DNA of 64,000 nucleotides, taken from assembly GCA_021732525.1 (NCBI GenBank), contig JAKFUU010000018.1:186001-250000 (forward strand). Reading direction: 5' to 3'. A program made the position numbers and the translations under genes. The stretch comes from Sphingomonadaceae bacterium (GTDB lineage Bacteria > Pseudomonadota > Alphaproteobacteria > Sphingomonadales > Sphingomonadaceae). Below are positions 41,515-49,303 of the stretch, in pieces. The stretch's first letter is position 1, and every line of letters begins with the position of its first letter. Below the pieces are notes generated by a model. It did no database searches, was not told the origin of the DNA, and was given only the letters and a program-made list of their open reading frames with translations.

Positions 41515-41554
41515 CTTAGCTAAATCGAAAATTCTTGTCGTTCGATATTTGCAG

Positions 41555-41582
41555 TTATTAGCCGAGTCTAATACTCGTCCAA
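41555..41582 (-). promoter_or_regulatory. candidate Hachiman promoter with internal palindrome
   Basis: On the minus strand TTGGAC (41577-41582), a 16-bp spacer and TAATAA (41555-41560). The inverted repeat TATTAG-N6-CTAATA (41556-41573) fills the spacer and the -10, so a repressor there would block transcription. Transcription would start about 30 bp before the ATG at 41514. Confidence 0.5.
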
Positions 41583-41748
41583 ATACTTTGTCCAAGCGGA
41601 CCGACTGGCTGCCTCACTGTACCTTTTCAGGCAGTTCGCAACGTGCAGCTCAGCGGCTATGCGCACTAGCGTGTTCTTCATACGATCGATGTCTGCCTTT
41701 GGCTCGCCGGTCAGCGCAATGAACGACCGAGTTTAGGGCGCGTAGCTG

Positions 41749-41856
41749 TCATCGCATAATGGTGTACCTTGCGGCAGCTCTTCGCAAATGGCGCTTCAAA
41801 GCCTGCCGTTCCGGATCATCCAACGTTACGGTCATTCGGATCAACGATGTTGTCAT
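41749..41856 (-). CDS. possible 35-aa protein or gene fragment
   Basis: ATG at 41856 gives MTTSLIRMTVTLDDPERQALKRHLRRAAARYTIMR. The start looks like the ribbon strand of an RHH protein (MTVTLDDPERQALK), too short for a full domain. It begins 4 bp after the Excalibur gene stop on the same strand, with no good ribosome-binding site. It may be a fragment; 41583-41748 holds no other gene. Confidence 0.25.
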   Translation of the reverse strand: MTTSLIRMTVTLDDPERQALKRHLRRAAARYTIMR

Positions 41857-41860
41857 CGAA

Positions 41861-42148
41861 TTATTCGCAACCGACACCATCTCCATCCCTGTCAAGATGT
41901 CGGCCATATCCCGGCTGGCCTAACCGTACAGGAGCAGCGCCAGCCGCACGTGCAGACGCGCAATTGGGAAAATACAGCGATCCGCTAAAAGCTCTTTGGG
42001 GTGGAGATGGTGGGCCGCCATTGCCACGATGACAATGCCGTCCGCCATTTTTCTTATCATTATGACAGCCATCTGCCGCCAGTCCGCCGCCGTGTGCCCA
42101 AAGGCCGGTTGGCATTGCTGCAAAAGCCAAGGCCGCAATCACAGTCAT
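41861..42148 (-). CDS. exported Excalibur-domain protein
   Basis: Start at the ATG at 42148 (MTVIAALAFAAMPTGLWA, a signal peptide); the track's start 18 residues earlier is less likely. The mature protein begins HGGGLAADGCHNDKKNGGRHCHRG, a His-rich YHYH-like segment, then ends with an Excalibur calcium-binding motif, YFPNCASARAAGAAPVRLGQPGYGRHLDRDGDGVGCE, with the DRDGDGVGCE loop. Total 95 aa. Such proteins often accompany thermonuclease genes, as here, and are thought to act outside the cytoplasm. Function unknown. Confidence 0.8.
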   Translation of the reverse strand: MTVIAALAFAAMPTGLWAHGGGLAADGCHNDKKNGGRHCHRGNGGPPSPPQRAFSGSLYFPNCASARAAGAAPVRLGQPGYGRHLDRDGDGVGCE

Positions 42149-42301
42149 GTACTGCACGTTCGCTCGCACCTTCGGCGCGATGATGCTGCACAAAGATCCC
42201 ATTATCGAGTCAACAACCTCAAAATAAAGTCAAACACTTAGTTGGCGCTGGTAACATTAAAAATCGAATAAGGCACTGCCACGCTGGCTGCAAACTAATG
42301 C

Positions 42302-42499
42302 CTATTGGACTGAACCAATCGGTTCCATCCTTTGAATCTCTACAACGCGCGCCAGAATGGCCTTGAACATATTGTGGCCATCGAGATCGCCGGCTTCAAG
42401 CAGCGCATCAGCACGCAATGAAGTTTGAAACCATGCGTCTTCACCGTGTTGCGTGATGAGCGTATTTGCGCAGGCCCAGATGTGGCGTTCCGGTGTCAT
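42302..42499 (-). CDS. DUF6961-like small protein
   Basis: The track gives 42302-42640, but the real start is the ATG at 42499, overlapping the thermonuclease stop (ATGA). The 65-aa protein MTPERHIWACANTLITQHGEDAWFQTSLRADALLEAGDLDGHNMFKAILARVVEIQRM is helical and matches the DUF6961 pattern (aromatic start, HGEDAWxxxxxRADALLxAGD) known from sphingomonads and their plasmids. Translationally coupled to the nuclease gene. Function unknown. Confidence 0.75.
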   Translation of the reverse strand: MTPERHIWACANTLITQHGEDAWFQTSLRADALLEAGDLDGHNMFKAILARVVEIQRMEPIGSVQ

Positions 42500-42927
42500 T
42501 GACAACGATGACCGCGCCAATATTTTTGCCACTTTGCAGCCCATCCACCGTTTATCATGTTGCACGACACATCGCCTGATTGCGGTGACTGGCAAAATGC
42601 CGCTGTTCTGCGTCCGCCTGCGCCGCCATCCGATACACAAGTCATACGCGGTCCTTTGACCAGGATATGCCCCTCACGCGATACGCCGATAGAGCGACCG
42701 ATTAGACTTACCAACGCATCACGTGCTTCTACTGGATCTGCGGTCGGGCAGGGATGGCCCACACTGCAGGTTCCGTTGATTTCGCGCGCTGCAACGCCCG
42801 ATAACCTGACATGCGGCCCTTCGGCGCACCAAATCGGGCCGTCGCCATCCCAAACGCGTATGGGCGTACATTGAAACGATTGGCCGGAAGGAATGACGGC
42901 AGCGGCAAGAAGTAGTGCGAAGCTCAT
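42496..42927 (-). CDS. thermonuclease-like (SNase-fold) exported protein
   Basis: A 143-aa protein with a short signal peptide (FALLLAAAVIPSGQS). The pattern FQCTPIRVWDGDGPIWCAEGPHVRLSGVAAREINGTC is the OB-fold start of staphylococcal-nuclease relatives, with DGDGP and RLSGVAARE holding the usual Asp, Arg and Glu positions. It ends WAAKWQKYWRGHRCQ, as in the plasmid-borne thermonuclease family of sphingomonads. Cysteines are plentiful, suggesting disulfides. Probably degrades or binds DNA in the periplasm. A perfect inverted repeat covers its start codon. Confidence 0.8.
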   Translation of the reverse strand: MSFALLLAAAVIPSGQSFQCTPIRVWDGDGPIWCAEGPHVRLSGVAAREINGTCSVGHPCPTADPVEARDALVSLIGRSIGVSREGHILVKGPRMTCVSDGGAGGRRTAAFCQSPQSGDVSCNMINGGWAAKWQKYWRGHRCQ

Positions 42928-42943
42928 GTAATGAGGATTACAT
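42926..42943. promoter_or_regulatory. palindrome at the thermonuclease start
   Basis: ATGTAAT-GAGG-ATTACAT, arms of 7 bp, overlapping the start codon (42925-42927). In the mRNA it would form a stem just before and over the ATG; in DNA it could be an operator. Confidence 0.5.
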
Positions 42944-43146
42944 CATATTTTTGTGCGTGCAGCCACAATTGATATGGATGTGACCCTTTTACCTATGGTC
43001 ATCGTTGTAAATTTATAAGGTTAGGAGAAACTGCACCCAACCGGATTTTGCCATTGTTGCACAAAGTTTGCAATTACGTGTTGTGAGAGAACTGCTGGCT
43101 GCTATTGACGCCGCGCCGAAAGGCTCGGTCTCCCGGTCCCCACAGT

Positions 43147-43257
43147 TTACGACGATAACCAATTATATAATGGCCAACCTATGATCGAGGCCCAGAACGC
43201 AATCATCAGTGCTGCAAACTCGATTTTTAATTTCCGTTCTTTCACCGCTTCACCCAT
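43147..43257 (-). CDS. small single-span membrane protein (36 aa)
   Basis: ATG at 43257 gives MGEAVKERKLKIEFAALMIAFWASIIGWPLYNWLSS: a charged N-terminus and one membrane helix (about residues 14-33). It overlaps the end of the SRAP gene by 16 bp, which suggests coupling within the SOS-controlled operon. Too short for a family call. The rest of 42944-43146 holds nothing I can support. Confidence 0.45.
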   Translation of the reverse strand: MGEAVKERKLKIEFAALMIAFWASIIGWPLYNWLSS

Positions 43258-43850
43258 AAATCGCTGGTTCGGTTCTCGTTTAACTTGCCTGAATATGGGA
43301 TGCAAAGCGACTTTGCGTCGTCGACCGTTCCTGACAGCCAAGAACTGTAAGCGTTTGGCTCAAGGATTACCGGCATTCGGTCATGGATGCGCTCCACTAC
43401 GCCTGAGGCTTCCGTCATTACCATTGAATAGACATTTCCCCATTCGGCGCTGTCCCGCCATATCCCGGCGCAGTGGAATTGCTCGCCGTCAGGCATTGAA
43501 AACCATGTTCGCGTCATAGCTCCTTTTGTACCTTCAGCTTCGACAAACCGATCAAGCGGAATGAGGCATCGTCGCTCGCAAACGCTTGCGCTCCAAAACG
43601 GGCTACCCAACTTGTCGGTACGGGCATTGTTGACCGGCTTCGGCTTCAGCGGTTGCCCCTCTTTGCCCTTCAGTACCAACGGGAAACCCCAAGTCATTTT
43701 GCGCGCGGTCTTGTCCGAGGTGATCACAATGCCGGGACTGGCAGGATAAACGTCAGCAGGCGGTAAGTTCGCGCCCGCCATCACTTCGGCAAGGCTTTTA
43801 CCAAATACGTTGTTCCAGCTTTCAATGCGGAGCGTGTATAGGTTGCACAT
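43242..43850 (-). CDS. SRAP-domain protein (YedK/HMCES type)
   Basis: The track starts at 44195, but the real protein starts with MCNLYTLRI at 43850: removal of Met exposes Cys2, the catalytic residue that bonds to abasic sites. The 202-aa protein has ADVYPASPGIVIT, MTWGFPLVLKGKEGQP, KPVNNARTDKLGSPFW, RRCLIPLDRFVEAEG and FHCAGIWRD, the standard SRAP set (Cys, Asn, Glu, His-like positions). SRAP proteins protect abasic sites in single-stranded DNA during SOS. It lies in an operon whose promoter has an exact SOS box at 44466, fitting its name. Confidence 0.92.
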   Translation of the reverse strand: MCNLYTLRIESWNNVFGKSLAEVMAGANLPPADVYPASPGIVITSDKTARKMTWGFPLVLKGKEGQPLKPKPVNNARTDKLGSPFWSASVCERRCLIPLDRFVEAEGTKGAMTRTWFSMPDGEQFHCAGIWRDSAEWGNVYSMVMTEASGVVERIHDRMPVILEPNAYSSWLSGTVDDAKSLCIPYSGKLNENRTSDLWVKR

Positions 43851-43860
43851 ATCTGGCCCC

Positions 43861-44214
43861 TTAAGACCGTTGCCGGTTGACGATCCGCTTCCATGTATAA
43901 TGATCCGGCCCCGGCAGCAAAGGGCCTTTAGGTTCTTCGCTGGTTTGCTCAACTTTTGGCTGGCGCACTTTGATACCCGACCTTTTGAAACACTGGCTGC
44001 AATGCAATCGTCGCACAAATGCGGCGATACTATCGCTGAGGCCTTTCTGCTCACACCGCCACCAATGGCCAGGCGCATCCATGGTGACGCTATGTTTACA
44101 CTGCCAGCACGTGACCCGGAGATAGCGCTTGTATAGCGCACATTCAAATAGTGTGCGGATCGGGCGGTAGTTTTCTTTCCCGGGCACCCAGCCATATGGC
44201 GGCTCCCGGCTCAC
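43861..44214 (-). CDS. hypothetical zinc-ribbon-like protein
   Basis: A 117-aa protein from a GTG at 44214 that overlaps the previous stop (GTGA). It has Cys pairs: VTCWQCKHSVTMDAPGHWWRCEQ and RLHCSQCFKRSG, which could bind zinc, plus an N-terminal basic region (PYGWVPGKENYRPIRTLFECALYKRYLR). I do not recognise a named family, though similar Cys-rich proteins occur on sphingomonad elements. It is the second gene of the SOS-controlled operon, 10 bp before the SRAP gene. Confidence 0.6.
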   Translation of the reverse strand: MSREPPYGWVPGKENYRPIRTLFECALYKRYLRVTCWQCKHSVTMDAPGHWWRCEQKGLSDSIAAFVRRLHCSQCFKRSGIKVRQPKVEQTSEEPKGPLLPGPDHYTWKRIVNRQRS

Positions 44215-44453
44215 CTCACTGCACGAGGCACTTCCTGAAATAATGATGCCTGCTGTCTTGCATCAAAGCCAAGGTCTGAACCGGATATCTCAAAACGTCC
44301 AAGACGATCAGCGAGGTGCTGCGCCAGAGTGAATGTCGCACGTCGGCGGCGCTGACTGTCACTGTCTTGCAGTGCGGCTAAGGTATCGAGCGGCGCACAT
44401 GTGAGAGCTACCTCAATGTGCGTGGCGAGAGCATCTGGGTCGATTCGGGTCAT
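44211..44453 (-). CDS. hypothetical protein, first gene of the SOS-controlled SRAP operon
   Basis: Start at the ATG at 44453 because the SOS box and -10 lie just upstream; the track's ATG at 44516 is inside the promoter. The 80-aa protein (MTRIDPDALATHIEVALTCAPLDTLAALQDSDSQRRRRATFTLAQHLADRLGRFEISGSD) is helical with no recognised domain. Its stop overlaps the start of the next gene (GTGA). Transcription would begin about 10 bp before the ATG, leaving almost no leader. Confidence 0.6.
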   Translation of the reverse strand: MTRIDPDALATHIEVALTCAPLDTLAALQDSDSQRRRRATFTLAQHLADRLGRFEISGSDLGFDARQQASLFQEVPRAVR

Positions 44454-44465
44454 GCAGGCTTTATG

Positions 44466-44480
44466 GAACAAATATAGAAC
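44466..44480 (-). promoter_or_regulatory. LexA-type SOS box over the promoter of the SRAP operon
   Basis: GAACAAATATAGAAC, GTTC-TATATTT-GTTC on the minus strand. The spacer contains the -10 hexamer TATATT, and TTGACC lies 18 bp upstream of it, so the box covers the core promoter 13 bp before the first gene. Confidence 0.85.
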
Positions 44481-44896
44481 AATTAGCAAGGGGGGGTCAA
44501 AATTTGAAAAGTTCATGATAAGCGGGATTGTTGCTCGACGCGCTCTGATTTCGCACGCTCAATCAGGGCGCGGCGTCTTAGAGCTGACCCGCTGGCACTC
44601 TTGCCTCTCTCCTTGCCGGACGCCCGCTGTCGCCCAGACCCGCGCGCAGGGCATCCGGCAGCGTCGCGCCGTTGCAAGGGTGCCGTTTTTGAGTTGGCTC
44701 GCTGTGCGAGCAGATGCAACTCAGGCAATATGTCGCTTTTCTGTTTTAATCATATCGCCTGAATACGGCGACATTTTCTGGTTGTTGCGATGCAAATGTG
44801 GCACGCTCAATCCGTTGCACATTGCCTTAAGCGGCTAGCTTCAGCGAGTAGAGTTGAGGCTGCCGCGAAGGGGCGAGCAGAGCACGGAGACTGAAG
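44481..44896. other. intergenic region between SRAP operon and the 74-aa gene
   Basis: About 415 bp. A minus-strand frame (44513-44728, 71 aa, Arg/Ser/Ala-rich) overlaps the promoter and is not convincing. Near the right side there are related half-sites: ATGTCGC (44730-44736), ATATCGC (44752-44758) and GCGACAT (44768-44774), the outer two forming a 7-bp inverted repeat; a regulator may bind there. Confidence 0.4.
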
Positions 44897-45121
44897 ATGA
44901 CCATTCAGAACGATATAGACAGCAGTGAACCTCACGATCAAAATGGCACCGGCCAATGGAAGGGTTTAGCTGAAATTGATCAAGCAATTCATGAGAATCG
45001 TCTAACCGAATATCGGATGAAGAAGGCTTGGGCGGACCCTTGGGGAAAGCGACTGTTTTTGATGATTGGCGCGATCTTTATTGGATTCGCTATTTTTGTA
45101 GTAGTTCAAGACGTACTCTGA
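44897..45121 (+). CDS. small single-span membrane protein (74 aa)
   Basis: GGAGACTGAAG precedes the ATG. The N-terminal 50 residues are soluble and charged (GQWKGLAEIDQAIHENRLTEYRMKKAWADPWGKR), followed by one membrane helix (LFLMIGAIFIGFAIFVVVQDVL) at the C-terminus, a tail-anchored layout. No family recognised. It converges with traG, ending 11 bp from its stop. Confidence 0.6.
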   Translation: MTIQNDIDSSEPHDQNGTGQWKGLAEIDQAIHENRLTEYRMKKAWADPWGKRLFLMIGAIFIGFAIFVVVQDVL

Positions 45122-45132
45122 TCGCGCACTAG

Positions 45133-47844
45133 CTATTTCCATTCCTTAACGCGATCTGCCGACTCCTCACTTGCGCCCCTGGCATCTTGAGTCACATCGC
45201 CCAAATACCTCCGCACTGTTTCAATCCGCGCTTTGCCCGATTGATGCGCCTGGCCAACTTCATCGCGAATGTTCTCGTTATCGATTTCCGGGCTGATCGA
45301 CTCTCGATTTCCACCCACACCTACAGCTGATTTTCCCCGGACATCGGAAGCGCTGGCAACATTTGGCCGCACAACCGGCTGACCAGGAGCAAGGACGAGT
45401 TGATCTTGAATGTCGCTGCGCAACTCATCGGCATAGCCGTCGATAAACCGTGCTTGGAGTGCTTGTCCTTGCGCGCCCAACTGGAAGTCGATGTCGTCAA
45501 AGCGGACATTTCCATAATAATCACGGTTGCGCTCGATTTCGCCCAGACCCCATTCGCGGTAAGCCTGCGATAGATTGAGGCTGCCATTGGCGCTGTTGCC
45601 TTCGAAGAACGACGCTTGTTGCTCCAGCCGGTTTGCGATTTCTTCAGACCTTCGGGCTTCGCGGGTATAGCTTTGCGCCTCGGTCAGCGAGGCGTTCATG
45701 CCGCTGGCACTGGTCGACACCGAGGAACTGCTTGACGAACTGACCGTCCGAACAAATCCATCGCGCGTGCTCGACCAGTTGCGGCTGTCCGATATCTGCT
45801 GGAGGCTACCCATGATGCGCGAACGGTCTTCTGACGCAATGCCAATATCGCTGTCGGTCCACGACTGATTTCGGCCGCCTTTCACACCAATGCTCGCTTT
45901 GCCGGACCCTATCGACCCAGCCATCCCAGCGCCCGCTTCCCCATTGAGAAACCATGAGGTCGTGATATCGTCGGCGGCTCTGCGGGACAGGCCGTAGGTG
46001 CGTTGCAGATTGCTGGATGCCTGATCGACTTCGTTGAACGCGGTTTGCACGCTGTCGGAATTGTTCTGTCCTGTCGCGGTCTCAAAGCTACTGCCTTTGC
46101 TGATCTGGTTTCTGAGCTCGCGAAACTGGGTGACCGCGCTCGAAGTCGATTGCTGCGCAAGGTTCGAGAAGGTTTCGCTGTTCCCGCGGCTGTGGCTCGC
46201 CATATTGGACAGCCGCGATGTGAACTCCTGACCGAGCGTTGGCGTGAATGGATAGTTCGATGTCGGCAGCTGATCATAGCTGCCCTCGGCAAAGCTTGTC
46301 GAAAGCGTTCCGCTGCCCGAATAGCCCTTCGTCTGAGCCGCACCATAAGTGAATGAGGGTGCCGTGGTTCCTTGGGCAAATTGCCGTGTCATCACGCTCG
46401 AATTTTCAAAGCTGGTATTGCCGAGCGAGACATTGCCGGTGCTGGCTTCGCGCGCGGCTTCTTCGGCCGCATTCTGGCTCGGGTTCAAATAAGAAGTAGC
46501 ATGGTGCGAGATTGCCATCGCTCCCTTAGCGACGCCGCCCGCCAAAAAGGGGACAGATGCAATCAGATAGCCAGCAAGTATTCCGATATCGCTGTTGACG
46601 TCGGCCATACCGGTAAAGCTTGCGAGCGTCATGCCGCCGGTTCCGGTAGCCGCCGTCATATCGGCGGCTCCCTTGAACATCAGCATCATATGCAGGATGA
46701 CGAACAGCGGTCCCCATGCAGCCAGATAGAAAAAACCGGTCACATAGCCTTTGAGCGCGAGAGGTCCGGTCTTGGGCATCAGGAATAATGGAAACAGCAC
46801 CGGAAAAAGTGCGTAAAACAACACAGTAAGAACGACATTTAAGAGCGGTACCCATTTCATGGCGTTGTTCGCAATCGAGCTATAAGTGCGCTCGGTCTGG
46901 ATATCTGCGCGCGTTTGCGCATAGACATCGACATTGCTCGCCCCGCTCGATCCGCCAAAGCCATGCATCGCCTGGCTCATCGCGTTGATAGTCAGTGTCT
47001 GTTTGAAGATGTCGGTGGCGTTGGTCGAGACGCCGGTCAAATATTGATAGGCAACGGGTAGATCTGCAAACAACTTGGCTTTGGCAAGGGCTGCCGTCTG
47101 GTTCGGATAGAGCTGGCGCCCGAACACCTGTCCCATGCCGTCGATCAAGCCGGTCCAATGGGTATTGAGGTTGGCGTAGGCTTCACGGCAGGTGACGATA
47201 CTGGCACTGACCGTGCGGCTGCTCGCGTCGCGTGTCAGGAACTTTTGCGCGCGCGCCTGGCTACCGGGCGCGATATTCGTCCAGATGTCGTTGCTATCGG
47301 CGAGTTGCTTCATCGAATAGCGGCCGAGCAGAACGTCATAAAAAACGCATTGCCGGAAATGCTCGTCGAGATTGGCGGCAAATTCAGGGTCAGAAATGCG
47401 CAAGCTCCGCGTCGCGTCGTAGAGCCGTGAGCCATAGATCATGCCGTTTTTGGTGTAATTGAGATCGCCGGGCAGGCCAAACACGACCTCGGATGCGTCG
47501 GTCAAATAATCGCCAATCTGGCTGGTGAAGCTGGCCATGAGGGCAAGGCCCAAAGGCACGTTACTGATTTGCGCAGGCGCAAGGCTTGGGTTCAACCGGT
47601 CGGTGACATGCACATCCAGTCTTGGGACCATGAGGCAGGTGTACATGAGGGTCGCACCCAGAAACCAGTTGATCCACGCGCGCCAGTCCTGGTTGAAAGC
47701 AAGGGTCACTGCAGACAGAGCCAGGCCCATAACCATCACGACTTGAAGCAGGCTCTTATAGCCGCCGTCGCCGGTCCAGGCAGCAACGGCCTGAAAGACA
47801 TTGACCAGATAATCGCCGCCACCAACCGTATAGATTTCGACCAT
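45133..47844 (-). CDS. traG: conjugal transfer protein TraG (mating-pair stabilisation)
   Basis: Start at the ATG at 47844 (MVEIYTVGGGDYLVNVF) with GGAGCAGCTTC upstream; the track's extra 68 residues overlap traH. The 903-aa protein has the TraG_N domain: several membrane segments in the first 110 residues and in about 395-520, with LNPSLAPAQISNVPLGLALMASFTSQIGDYL between. The long C-terminal region, rich in Ser, Gln and Asn, is periplasmic or cytoplasmic and in F acts in entry exclusion and mating-pair stabilisation. It is the last gene of the traA operon. Longer low-complexity segments (SSSSSVSTSAS) are normal for the family. Confidence 0.9.
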   Translation of the reverse strand: MVEIYTVGGGDYLVNVFQAVAAWTGDGGYKSLLQVVMVMGLALSAVTLAFNQDWRAWINWFLGATLMYTCLMVPRLDVHVTDRLNPSLAPAQISNVPLGLALMASFTSQIGDYLTDASEVVFGLPGDLNYTKNGMIYGSRLYDATRSLRISDPEFAANLDEHFRQCVFYDVLLGRYSMKQLADSNDIWTNIAPGSQARAQKFLTRDASSRTVSASIVTCREAYANLNTHWTGLIDGMGQVFGRQLYPNQTAALAKAKLFADLPVAYQYLTGVSTNATDIFKQTLTINAMSQAMHGFGGSSGASNVDVYAQTRADIQTERTYSSIANNAMKWVPLLNVVLTVLFYALFPVLFPLFLMPKTGPLALKGYVTGFFYLAAWGPLFVILHMMLMFKGAADMTAATGTGGMTLASFTGMADVNSDIGILAGYLIASVPFLAGGVAKGAMAISHHATSYLNPSQNAAEEAAREASTGNVSLGNTSFENSSVMTRQFAQGTTAPSFTYGAAQTKGYSGSGTLSTSFAEGSYDQLPTSNYPFTPTLGQEFTSRLSNMASHSRGNSETFSNLAQQSTSSAVTQFRELRNQISKGSSFETATGQNNSDSVQTAFNEVDQASSNLQRTYGLSRRAADDITTSWFLNGEAGAGMAGSIGSGKASIGVKGGRNQSWTDSDIGIASEDRSRIMGSLQQISDSRNWSSTRDGFVRTVSSSSSSSVSTSASGMNASLTEAQSYTREARRSEEIANRLEQQASFFEGNSANGSLNLSQAYREWGLGEIERNRDYYGNVRFDDIDFQLGAQGQALQARFIDGYADELRSDIQDQLVLAPGQPVVRPNVASASDVRGKSAVGVGGNRESISPEIDNENIRDEVGQAHQSGKARIETVRRYLGDVTQDARGASEESADRVKEWK

Positions 47845-47866
47845 GAAGCTGCTCCTTAGGTTTTGC

Positions 47867-49303
47867 TTAGTTGACGAGTGCGCGGTTCTGGACCGCGCGC
47901 GACCAGTCGAGCGAGGCTGCCATGCCGGGCGACATCTGAGCCGCGAGCACATTCTCAATGAAAGCGGTCTTCTCGATGATCTGCATGATCGCATTGACGC
48001 GCAGATGCGTGTTGGTCTGGCGGTCAGCGAGACTTTGGCGTACCGCATTCATCTGGCCCTGCCACATTGCGATCTTGGCTTCGTCAGCGCCGATAAAGCT
48101 CGACATCGAGCGGCCTGCCTCACCCACAATCCGGTCGAGAACAGCAAAGAGCAGATCGACGCTGGCAATCTCGGCCAAGGTCTCGCGGTCATCGGTCGGC
48201 ATGCCGCGGCCATAAGCCGCTTGTACCGTCAGAATTTTGTATAATGGCACTGATGCGACCTGAAGCAGTTCCTTTTGCGCCTCGGTGATCGGCGTATCAT
48301 CGCGGATGGCTTGAACCATGCCTTCGATGAGTGCGGCAACCCGTGGACGAAGCGCTTTCGATGTTGGCAGGCTCAATGATTTGAATGTCGGGTTGAGACA
48401 CTTGTCGGGTTCATCGCAGTCGAAAATCTTGATTGCACTGCCTTGTGTGCCGTCGAGCAGGGCGGTCACCAATGTCGACGAGGCGTCGCCGGCAAATGGT
48501 ACGAATTTACCCGGCTCGTCATCCTTTGGCGGCACATAGATAATCGTGCCGATCAGCGTCATTGCATATTCGGCAAGTTCGCGGTCGAATGTCCCGTTTG
48601 GCGAAAAGAACGCCGACTTTTTGAGAATGGTCCAGGTGTAATTTCGCGGCACCCCTGTGTTTACATCGTCATATTTGCCAGCGCCTTGTTCGGTTGTGCT
48701 TGTTCGCTGCCCGCGTGTGCCGCAGCCATGTTTGGCAGCGGCATAGTCGGTGAAGATGCCTTCGCTGTTGCCAATGGCTTCGCAGATCGCCTTGTCGGCC
48801 AGATCGCCTTTGGGCCAGATACCGCCGACCAGGCCTTGGGCCATTTCGCAGCTGTTGATGTTGAGATTGTTCATCAACTGCGCTTTCTGGCTGAACTCCT
48901 GCATGATCTTCGAGCATTCAGGACAGACGGTATCGATGGCGAGGCTAAAGGCGAAGCCAACCGCGTTGTTGGCGACGGCTTTCAGCATCGCGACAATCTC
49001 GCTCGCGTTGATAAAGCTGAAGCTGCCAGCAAAGATATCGATGCCGCCACAGCCAGCCCGCGCGCGCGGCAGTTGCAGATTGGCAATGTTGGTCGTCTTT
49101 TGCGGATAGCGCGTCCAGACATTGCCGAGGCTATAATAGCCTGCAGCCTGTCCCTGAAACGCAGTTGGGCCAGTGACGTTGGCGGCCGCGCCAACATCAG
49201 TCAGGAAGTTATCCATCGAGCTTCCGACATCGGCCGACACTGCTTGAAAGGGCAGGGCGGCGATGAGCAATGCCGCAGTTGCGCGCTTGAACCTAAAAAT
49301 CAC
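47867..49303 (-). CDS. traH: conjugal transfer protein TraH
   Basis: Start at a GTG at 49303 (VIFRFKRATAALLIAALPFQAVSA), with GGAAG 7 bp upstream; the ATG used by the track lies 24 codons inside traF. The 478-aa protein has a signal peptide and the TraH pattern: MDNFLTDVGAAANVTGPTAFQGQAAGYYSLGNVWTR, CGGIDIFAGSFSFINASEIVAMLKAVANNAVGFAFSLAIDTVCPECSKIMQEF and NINSCEMAQGLVGG. It works with TraF, TraU, TraW, TrbC and TraN in pilus extension and retraction at the outer membrane. The start overlaps the end of traF by 11 bp. Confidence 0.92.
   Translation of the reverse strand: MIFRFKRATAALLIAALPFQAVSADVGSSMDNFLTDVGAAANVTGPTAFQGQAAGYYSLGNVWTRYPQKTTNIANLQLPRARAGCGGIDIFAGSFSFINASEIVAMLKAVANNAVGFAFSLAIDTVCPECSKIMQEFSQKAQLMNNLNINSCEMAQGLVGGIWPKGDLADKAICEAIGNSEGIFTDYAAAKHGCGTRGQRTSTTEQGAGKYDDVNTGVPRNYTWTILKKSAFFSPNGTFDRELAEYAMTLIGTIIYVPPKDDEPGKFVPFAGDASSTLVTALLDGTQGSAIKIFDCDEPDKCLNPTFKSLSLPTSKALRPRVAALIEGMVQAIRDDTPITEAQKELLQVASVPLYKILTVQAAYGRGMPTDDRETLAEIASVDLLFAVLDRIVGEAGRSMSSFIGADEAKIAMWQGQMNAVRQSLADRQTNTHLRVNAIMQIIEKTAFIENVLAAQMSPGMAASLDWSRAVQNRALVN

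Noticed and set aside
44513-44728. 71-aa minus-strand frame before the SRAP operon
   Set aside because: It overlaps the SOS-controlled promoter, is Arg/Ser/Ala-rich without a domain, and has no clear ribosome-binding site.
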